NCBI GenBank assembly: GCA_005223375.1
Contig: RXOD01005897.1
Coordinates: forward strand, 1-12,076
Length of the DNA stretch: 12,076 bases
Origin: Amoebophrya sp. AT5.2
Taxonomy: Eukaryota; Sar; Dinophyceae; Syndiniales; Amoebophryaceae
Reading direction: 5' to 3'
Shown here: one piece after another, positions 1 to 9,200 of the stretch
Position numbering within the stretch: the first letter of the stretch is position 1
Layout: each line of letters starts with the position of its first letter
The notes under the pieces: model-generated
The model's input: only the letters and a program-made list of their open reading frames with translations
What the model was told of the DNA's origin: nothing
The model's database searches: none
Position numbers and translations under genes: made by a program

Positions 1-1
1 T

Positions 2-208
2 CGGGAATGCGCCTCTCTCCCCCTGGCTGCTCCGAGTCTTTGTTTCTTTCCACAAAGCCTTCAAGAACTCTCGGGTCCTAGCTTCGCGATTCTGCAGGCA
101 GTCTTGTTCTGCAGAAGCGGCTTCGGGGACGGTCCAGTACTCGCGCACCATAGCGCACAGAGGGTTCTCTTTCTTACCAGTCCCGCCGCCGCCGCGGCAG
201 TGCTGTTG
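2..208 (-). other. Start of the USP-like domain after the Cys box, cut by the window edge
   Basis: Residues 3957-4025 follow the cysteine box. They hold a Gly run (3962-3965, encoded by a short GGC repeat at 182-193), further cysteines including Cys3960, and charged helical-looking sequence ending in a Lys/Arg/Ser-rich segment. In USPs this part forms the rest of the thumb, where insertions are common. Nothing here is diagnostic by itself, and the Cys residues do not form an obvious CxxC zinc-binding pair. Confidence 0.5.
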
Positions 209-3200
209 CATTTGTGACACGAACGGCGGGGCAAAGAACAGCGCCTGCGCGATTGAGTTAATCCAGCACCAGTTTGTCGGGTTTCTCGCGCCGACGCTTG
301 GTTGCTCCACCGGGTATTGAATGTTGCTCAACCCCCGCATATTCGCTGCCGCCAGCTGCGCCTTCGCCTTCTGCACAACCTGCTGTGGCGCGAGCCAGTT
401 CAGAGTCTGTTTCTGCGCGCCCGTCGCCTTAAAAACCGCTTCGTCCAGCTCCTTGTCGAAAGACTGACGCTCGGCTGCCCTATTTCTGGTCGCCTCGGCC
501 GTTCCACCTGGAGCTCGGTTGGAAAAGATCTCCCTCGTTGAGGGAAGCTGTTTCGCCAGCAAGGCTTTCTGCGCAGTTTTCAGTCCTCCCGTAACGGTCG
601 TCAAAATATTGTTGAGCTCTTTCCGAATCTTCTCCAATCGCTCCGGTGACAACGCGGCTTCATTTCGCTCCAGCTCCCGCTCGAAACTGCTGATCTGCCG
701 GGCGGGAGGGGCTGGCCCACCGGTGCGCTCGCTTTGCGGCGCGAGATTCCGTCCATCTTGTTCTTCTGTCGTCGTTAACTGCAGAAATTCCAGTACGTCG
801 TGACTTTCCGCCTGGTCCCGGACCCGGCCGGGTCGTTTTACTAAGCCACCAGGACGCGGCTCCGATTTCCCATCCCAGTCCCGGTAGTACTTCGTCAATG
901 GAAGAATCACGTCTACCTGGATGCTCTCCTTTAGCTCCTTTGCTTTGTTCACCAGGAGTAGTTTCAAAACCCGGACTGCCTCCCTCAGTTCGTCCCGCAC
1001 CTTCCTCACGTGGCTTGCTCTTTCCTTGATGGCGCAAAGCTCATCGAGTCTTTTTTTGGTCGCTCGAACCTCGCTCTCCGTCTCCTGCACAGCTTTTCTG
1101 GCGGTTTCGATCCGCGTGGCAACCGCGTTGTCCTTCCAGTCCCGAACGCCGTCGATCAGTTCGCGCAGCTCGGGAGCACGTTTGCGTGCGCTGCCGTCGC
1201 GCTGTACAAGAACAACAAGCAACTCTTTCAGACGGGCCACCAGTACCTGGCCGGGATCCTCGGACGCCGAACCGGTGGACCTCCCGGGCTTGTCCAAATT
1301 CGATTCCTGTCGGTCCGTTTCCTGTTCCGCGGCTTCCTGTTCCGCTTCCTGTTCCGCTTCCCGTTCCGCTTCCCGTTCCGATTCCTGTTCCTCTGTCTGT
1401 TCGTCCTCCTGTTCCTCTTCCTGTTCCTGTTCTTGTTCCGCTTCCTGTTCCGTTTTCTGTTCCTGTTCCGTTTCCCTATCGGTTTCCACTTTCGGCGCGG
1501 CTACTTCGAAACCCAGAAGGAGCGCGCGAACCTCCGGCGGCAGCGGGACGACGCCGGCCTCGTCTATTGGCTTGCAGACACTCTTGAGAAAGTGGTCGCG
1601 CACCGCTCCCCCTGCTGAGGTCGCCGAGTCAAGCAGTACGCGCACGACCGCATCGTGGCGCTGTTTCGGAGGTATAATTATCGGTGTCATCCGATCGTCC
1701 TGCGATTTTCTGTTGTATAGCAGACGCGCAGAGGCAGACGACGACGACGAGCCAGCCACACCCACGCGCGTCTGTGCAGCTTCCCCAGAGGGAGAGGACG
1801 GGGGTGCAGCTGATGTGGTACTAGTAGGCGTTGGTGTAATAGGAAAAGGAATCACTGCCGGAATATAGCCGCGAAGAAATGCGCTCGCCCGAATAGCCTC
1901 GGCAGCCAGAACATCCACAATCTTTATCGCTGTCCTCTGCATCTCCGTCTGCGTGTCCGCTCCAAACGAATACCGCATCGCCCTCGCTAAAAGACGAAGC
2001 ATCTGTTCAGACAACGGGACGGGCCGGCGGCGTTGCTTTTCAAGTAGGCGATCTACAACCTGTGTCACCAAAGCGTCTGCCTGATTTATGATCCGCTTGC
2101 TGCTGTTGCTTCCCAGCAGGCGAGGACGGGAGAGGCTTCCCGACTCAGCCCCTCCCTCTCGCTCCGTAAACTTAGTGGCGCTCTTCAAAGCCTTGTCGAG
2201 AAGCAATTCTACAGCGCGTTCCTGTATGACGTGCAGTTGCAACATTTTCGTCTGCTCGGTCTCCGCCGACCAAGAAAAGAACCGCTCATTCGAATCCGAA
2301 GCGCCACGGTCCTCCTGCTCCACCTGCAGGCTGTACGCGTTGAGGACATCGCTGTTTTTTACATCTACACTTTCTCGATGAATCATATTGTCGAAGTCCC
2401 TGTCCACCGTGCTTGCGAGAAAGCTCGTGACTCCCTTCCCCTTCCTGTCGACGCGGTTCACCGCCGAACGAAGATTGCCCAGAAACTCCTGCATATCCAC
2501 TTCCAACATGATTTCGTTTCCGTATCCGTTTCCCATCCCGGAATTAGATGCAAAGCTGCGCGGTGGCGGGAAGAACTGTCCGGAGAACCATAACTGCCAC
2601 GCAATATCATATGCTGGCATGTCGGTCTTCGTACAAGTACGATCATTAAATTCGTGAAAGAGCCTCTGGATGTCCTGTAACACACGAGTAGTCGTCGTGG
2701 CGATGCTGCTGAGCGGGGCGGTCGACGAGGTTTCCCCAGCTCCTCCTCGGACTCCGGCGGCGTGGTAGTGCTCGTCGGCCTGGGCCAGCAGCTGCGGAAG
2801 CGATTGCCCAAGCGCGGCCACCGATCGCGCGTAGACGAGGGATTCTGCTACCAACTTCACGACCGGCAAGTTTTGTCGTCGCGAAGAGCGAGAAGCATCA
2901 TGAAGAAACGCAAGAAACGCGTTTTCGTTTTCATAATCTTGATCTTCTACTTCGACCGCGCCGACAGCCGCGCCCCGCACCTGCCGTTGCGTCACTTCCG
3001 GCGCCGAGGCCAGCCTTTTGTTAATATAAACGAGGCGCAGCTCTTGCAACTGCTTAAACAGGTTTCTCAGCGTTGGAAGAGTGGCTTGGCTAACCATGTG
3101 CGACGGGTCCGTCGCCGACGCGTGCAGGTCTCGCGCCAGAATAAAGTCCAGGACGATCGGAAAGAAAAAGTACTTCGGGGATATCTGCTGCTGCTCCCGC

Positions 3201-6200
3201 GAGAGTTGCACTCCCAGTAACACAAGGTCCTGTGCGTAGGGTGTCGAAGCCGAAATCAGCTGGAAAGCGGTCACTGCTTCGAAAAGCTGCAGCGTAGACC
3301 ATTTGCGCTCGTGGGAGCAGAGTTTCGCCGGCAAGAACAGTTTCGATAGGGAGTGATCAAGTGCATCATGAAGATGAGCCTGTCGTGCGTCACGACTACC
3401 GGAGCCTTGTTGAACTGAAGAGCCGCTTCGTCCAGCTGCAGAACCTGTTAAAGTAGCGCTAACCATGTCTTTTGTGGCGGTGCTGCTTGTGGGAAACGCC
3501 AACTTCATCCGTTGGTCCTGCACCCTCGCTTCATCGATGGCTTCGCAGGCCAGATAATCGAATCCCGCTGCAGCGAGGTAGCGGAAAGCGATGGGGCTGG
3601 CGAGGCCGCTCATGTTCTCTGCAGCAGGCCCCGTTGCGCCGCCCCCCGAGATTTTTTCCGCGGAAGATGAGAGCGGCTGCAGTATCGCGCCGCCGGCGCC
3701 GCGGCCGTTGTTGTACTGAAGTCTTCTGGTGAGTTCTGTGTTAACAAAAATCACAATCTTATCGAGGACCTTAGGAAACCAGAAGGAGTTGTGGAATTTC
3801 GCATGCTCCGTCAAACTGCTCAACTTCGAGGCAGTTGGCCTCCCTCCACCATCGCCCCCGCCAGTTGATGCTGACACCTCCTCGGTCCCCGCTTCAGTGA
3901 TCGCCGATTTACGTAATGCTCGCAATTCACCATAGGGATGTGGACCTCCGCCCGCTTCTTCTACAGGCCGTCCTGTTCCCGATCCCGGCTGCAACATACA
4001 GTATTGATCGGCGACGGAATGATCTTGCCGAACAACGCTCTGCTCACTCCGCGGCTGCTCGTCCTCATTGGACAACGACAAGGAGGATGATAAAAGCCAC
4101 ATCATTCCAAGAGGCAACGAATCTCCCACCTTCGCTCTGCCTCTGTCACTCGGCGGGGAGGGCTCAGAAGCGTGTGCGTGCGGTTCCTGCTGGTGTCGTT
4201 CGTCCGGCTGCTCCTGCTTCTGATCCGCCTCGGGCTTTCCTATATCTACTTGCTCTCGCAAAGCGTTTCCGGGGAGGTAGGTATTTGCAACCAACTCCAT
4301 GCCCTGTGTCAATACTTCCGTCGGAAGATCTCGCACTCTGCCATTCGCTGCCAATCGTGCGTAGATATCTAGCAGAATCAGAAACGGTTGCAACGTCGCA
4401 GCTTCAAAATCTTTCCTTTTTTCTCTGTCCCGAAATAATGCCGCGCTGTGCACACCCGAATTCGCGGCTTCGCCGTACGTGCGAAAAAGTTCGGCTAGCC
4501 TCAAGGTTATAGGCCTGGGAATTCGGTGCGTTTTCGTTCGAAGCACTATTTTTCGCAGCAGTTTCAGGTCCTCGTTTCCGGACAGGCAATGCGTTTGTTT
4601 TCGCAGAGCTTGGCTCAGGCCGAGCAGCCGGTAAATCGCACGCCAACAGAAAGCAGTACAGCTCGCAATTTCGACCGTGGTCGCCGGATGCAGGTCATTA
4701 ACAGTATCGACTTCGACTTCCTCCCCGCGCGATTGCTCTGGAAAGATTGCCCTGCTGAGAATCCGTACCCGCTTCGCAAGCTTGAGCTCGTCGGCACTTG
4801 ACGGGACACTCTTGCTTTCGCTGTCGCCCCCCGCATGACTTTCGGCCTCCTGCTGCAGCTTGCCTGCTTCTATTTGGCGCACCGCTTCCTCAATGCCTAA
4901 TGACATTAGCTCAACCGTCAGGAGATCAAGCGTTTGTTTTTGCGCGGCCTGCAACTGCCTTAGGCGTTCGCGAGCGTCACTGTGGTTCCGCGCGCCCAGC
5001 AGTGCGCGCAGAGATTCCATGCTGTCTTCTGGATCTTCCGTCTCATCGTTCTCCACGACGTTTGAGGCTGATTGCATGGCTTGCGAGCGGTTCCGCGCTG
5101 CCTCGTACCCGTCGTGAAGGTGCTCCAGCAACTCGATTATCTCCAGCTTCCCGGGCTCGTCTTCTTCCACTGCAAGCTCCCAGACCGGAGAGAGGCGGCC
5201 AGTTTCGTTGGTCATCGGCACCTCCAAATCAAAGTTTTTCAGCGCGAGCCGTGGAACCAATGCCTTGGAAAAAATTTCATGCGCCAGCATGTACACTGGG
5301 TAAGAGGAGCACGAGAATCTGCCTTGACTGAGACTGTGACCCAACGCAGCCTTGCAACGTCCCTGCTTCGCCTGTGTGGCCAGAACCTCACGGATCAGCG
5401 CCCAGGCCCGCGGTGCGAAGCGCAACACCCGCACTTTCTCCCACGGGAGGTGGCCAGCGTTCATGAAAATATGTGTCTTCAACGCCGTTTTAGCTCCTCC
5501 CGTTTTGCAGCTAGTCTGCGGATGAGACGAAAGCGACATTTTCTGCCACGACACTTCGCCGGCCTCGCGCCCGCCTCCGCGTCGTCGCCGGTTCTCATCT
5601 GCTACTGAGCAACCCGCTGCTCCTGTCGCTGGTTCCGCCTGCTCCGAAGAACCAGAGCCATTGTGCTCCTCGTCGTCAGGCCCCCCTCTGAGGCTCATCA
5701 TTTTATTCCACCCGTAGCTCGGATCCTGTGCGTCTGCAAAAGATTTTTGCAGAAAAATCCACACCTCCTCAGTTGGTGCGTATCCTTTCTCGATCAAATG
5801 CTCCAGGGTGCGCCACGCAAAGTCCGCCAAGGATATCTGGTGTGACGAGAGCGGGTCGTCCACAGAGGCTTGTTGTTCTGCTTCTGGCTCTTCGTGCTGC
5901 GGTTGGGTAAATCCCGGCCTTGTATGCGCTCTGCCTCCCGTCCGGGTTCCATCCCCGTGCCGATCATGATCTTCCCGCGGTCTCACAAACGCGACGAAGT
6001 CTTTGGGCAGGTCCACGAGATCGTCCTCCACCCTGACCGTGCTGCTTGACTGGAACCTTCTCAACAAGGACGTTAAAAACCTCCAGACGAGCTTTCCCTC
6101 GCCGAAAATTTTCACGCCGGTGTCCTCGTGCTCCTTCAGCGGATCCTTCAGCGCCAAGTTCTGAGAAAGAATCTCCGCCCCCACATCCATCGGAGGAATC

Positions 6201-9200
6201 AGAGGTCGTCGCCAGGCGTTTTCATCTGATGAATGGGTTTCCTCCCCCGGCCCCCCTTGAGCACTGACCTCTGGACCGGGAGGGTGGGCTGCTTCGACGT
6301 ATGAAGCCAGCCGTGGAAGTTTTGCGGCCTCGCGCTCCAGCAGCGTGACTAGATGGAAAGATACATCTCCGCTCTTCAAAGAAGAATTATATACGCCACC
6401 ACTGCAGTTCCTCGTCGCAGCTTCCATCAGCACCTGCAGGGGGTGGCGCAGCTGGAGATGCGGTCGCATAGAAGCTGTGTCCCCCGTCGACGTCGACCCC
6501 GAGGCAATATTGGAGTCTGGACCGCTTCTAGATGTAGAGGAACGGATTGCGGCTCGCACTTGCGTATTCCATGTTTGATACAAGGCCAACGAGACGCCGG
6601 AGCTGGAGCCCGCGAGTGCGTCCAAGTGCCTCGGCAGGGCGTACTCCACGTTTAGACTGCTTTCGAAGTCCTGATCTCCTTCCGCGTAGTGGTCGCTGAA
6701 CTGAAGCGGTTTCGAGATGTTCAGTGAGTGTCGGGTGAGGCACTGTGCGTACGCCTTTAACAGGACCCTGAAAGTTGGATCCCGCGGTGCCTTCAGGCCA
6801 ATCGCATGCTTTCGGCTGCCAAAGTCGTGTCCTGACGAGGATGCCGCGATGATGAAAGCGAGCTGGCCAACGAAGCGCCAGGGCAGAATGTGGTGCCGGC
6901 TGCTGCTCTCAACCAATGCGGAGGCGACCCGTCGTGTCTCGAGGTTTTTACTGCCACCCCCAATCACCATTGCGAGCAGCTGCAAGAGTTCCTCAGATGG
7001 CCGCGCCGGCGTTGTACTTGTCGGCTGAGGACCACGAGGACGAATCCTGCCCCCACTTGCACTTGCATTACTTGCTCTTTCCTCGTGCAGTTTCATTGGC
7101 GCAGGGGGAACCTCAGAAAACGCAACTCGAAGCCTCCCAGCCACAAGGAGACTCCACGAGGACCTTATTTGTGGTGTTTCTCCACCTCGCGATTCCGATT
7201 CCGATTCGTCGAATGGGATCGAGAATATTCCGCCTGCAGCTCGTCCTGTAGTCGAAGAAGCCGAACCAGTAGAGCCCGGGGTCATCTTCAAAACGCGATC
7301 GTCGAGCAAGCGCCACGCCACGTTCTCCATCGACGGCAGCAGCGAGGTCTGCACCTCCTGGGGGTGCCGTTCCGTTGTGTACCGAAGCAGCAAGTGTAGC
7401 ATTTTATCGCTCGCTGCCAGTCGCCTCTCGTAATGAAGGTTCTCGAGCTGTGTCAAATAGTAGTTCCGCTCGTCTTCGTGACGCTCCTGACGCACACGCA
7501 TAAACTCGCTGCGACTACCACTACGTTGATCTTGACGAGCGTCATCAGCACCGGGGGCATCACCACTTCTACTTTCTCCACCTACAATTGTCATGCCCCC
7601 CGACGTAGACGCAGACGGGCGCCCAGCTTGTTGGGTTTCATGCTCCAACATTTTCTGGAGAACTTTCTGAAGAAATTCGTCTTTCGGGCGGTTTACGAAG
7701 TTTACTATATCCCTTACGACGTCCGGGGGAAGTACAGGCTTGTGCTCCACAAGGTTGATCCAGAGGGCGCGGATCGTCGCTTGCAACGTCGGGTCGCTGT
7801 AGTTGGCGGAGGCCGCGGTCGCGGATGCTTCCTGATGCTCCTCGAGCAGGTTGCTGTTCCGGTTGTGAAGATCTGCAGTGCCGTGAAGGCTGTCGGCTAC
7901 TGCTTCGTTGGAGGGAGCACCAAATCGAACCGAACTCACCGGGGCAACGCCAGCCTGCGCTTCGGCCGACGCAAACAGAATTTGGAGCAGCGGGCGGAGC
8001 TGTGCCGCGCTTGGCATCACGAAATCGTGTGCCGAAAAAACGATACGCAGAATTTTCGCGTACCTTCTCGCGGCCGCCAGCGATTCCCTTGCGACTCCAC
8101 GAACCATTTTGTTCAGCAAGTCTGCCGTGTTGATATCGCATACTCCGGCCACCACGCTGTTCGTTTCTACGTTTACGCGACGGCCGAGCCGCAGTGGCTT
8201 CGGCCTTGGAGGAAGAAACTGCTCCCAAGAAGAAGAGCTGGTCCCTGTTTCGTGGCCTACTTCATGTCCTTCAGCCCCATCACTGTCTGCCTGATCCGCG
8301 CGCCGCTTCCAGTCGGCGACCTTCGCCGCGTACTCCTGCACCTCTTCCTTGTCAAAGAAGAAATCGGTCACGGCGCCTGCGCCGCGCGCGTTGCTCGCAG
8401 AAGAGGCCTCCGCACCGCCGGCGTGATCCTCCGTTTGTTGCAGCAACTTGAGAAAGATGTCCAACTGCTTCGTCTGGTTCTCGTGTTCGAGTATGTTTCT
8501 CCCCGCGTGACACATCGCTCGCAGGCGGTCGTTTCCGTAAAGGCGGACCTCGCTGATCAGTCCCCACAACTCTACAAACAATTGCCTGTCCACTTCGTCA
8601 GCAATTCTGTCCGAAGGCGACGCTTCAGCTTTAGAAGATGCCGCCAACGGCGCAGAGTCAGTAGAAGTAGAAGAAGGAGATCCAGCTGCAGCCGCCGTAG
8701 CAGTTGCGGCGGACGACATTTCCTCGATCTCGGGCCATTCATCCGCGGCGACTAAGGATCGCAGCGCCTCCAATCTCATGCGCGCTAATTCACCTTCTTT
8801 CTCTTTCACATCGAGAAACGTACGGATGCGCACCACCAAATCGACGAGCTGCTTTTCCGCATCGGAATTCAACTTGCTCAGATGATTGTCGGGCGCGGCC
8901 ACTGCGTTTTCGTTTGCCGTTCTGCATGCGTCTAGTGCCGCCATCTTCCGGGACACGCTTCGCAGTCTGCACGCCGCGGTGATGACTTTCTCGAGCTCTC
9001 GTTTCGTGGTTTCGCCATCGCCGCCCACGTCTGACCCCCACACCTCCAGAATGAAGTTGTCCTGCCGAAACAGGGAGCGCAAAATCTGCAGTAGCTTCAG
9101 CCGTGTGTGTGCCGATATTCTCGCCCCTATGTTTCGCAACTTGCGAACGTGCCCTCGCTCGTGTTTGCGCACGTCTGGCAACTGGTGAAGCGATTTGCGC

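Noticed and set aside
182..208. Zinc-binding cysteines after the USP box
   Set aside because: The Cys residues are widely spaced with no CxxC pair in the visible part; the zinc ribbon of some USPs would lie further downstream.
1671..1680. TATAAT-like sequence on the plus strand
   Set aside because: It lies inside coding sequence (Ile/Ile/Pro codons of the gene) with no suitable gene downstream.
921..1868. Plus-strand ORF of 315 codons, Ser-rich
   Set aside because: It is antisense to the giant gene, and its Ser/Cys/Ala-rich core is the reverse image of the Glu/Gln hexanucleotide array. Two more plus-strand ORFs (1010-1618 with Phe-Arg-Phe-Leu repeats, 1186-1587 with Pro-Val-Pro repeats) are the same array in other frames.
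3005..3313. Possible membrane-spanning segment in the hydrophobic block
   Set aside because: The apolar stretches are about 13 residues, broken by Asp, Arg and Pro, too short and too polar for a transmembrane helix.
7638..8228. Minus-strand ORF of 196 codons in another frame
   Set aside because: It overlaps the giant gene on the same strand in a different frame; Arg/Gly/Ser-rich translation and no motif, typical of a GC-rich shadow.
7433..8755. Plus-strand ORF of 440 codons as a separate gene
   Set aside because: It is codon-aligned antisense to the 4025-codon frame, Arg-rich and without a recognisable domain; better explained by missing TTA, CTA and TCA codons in the sense strand.
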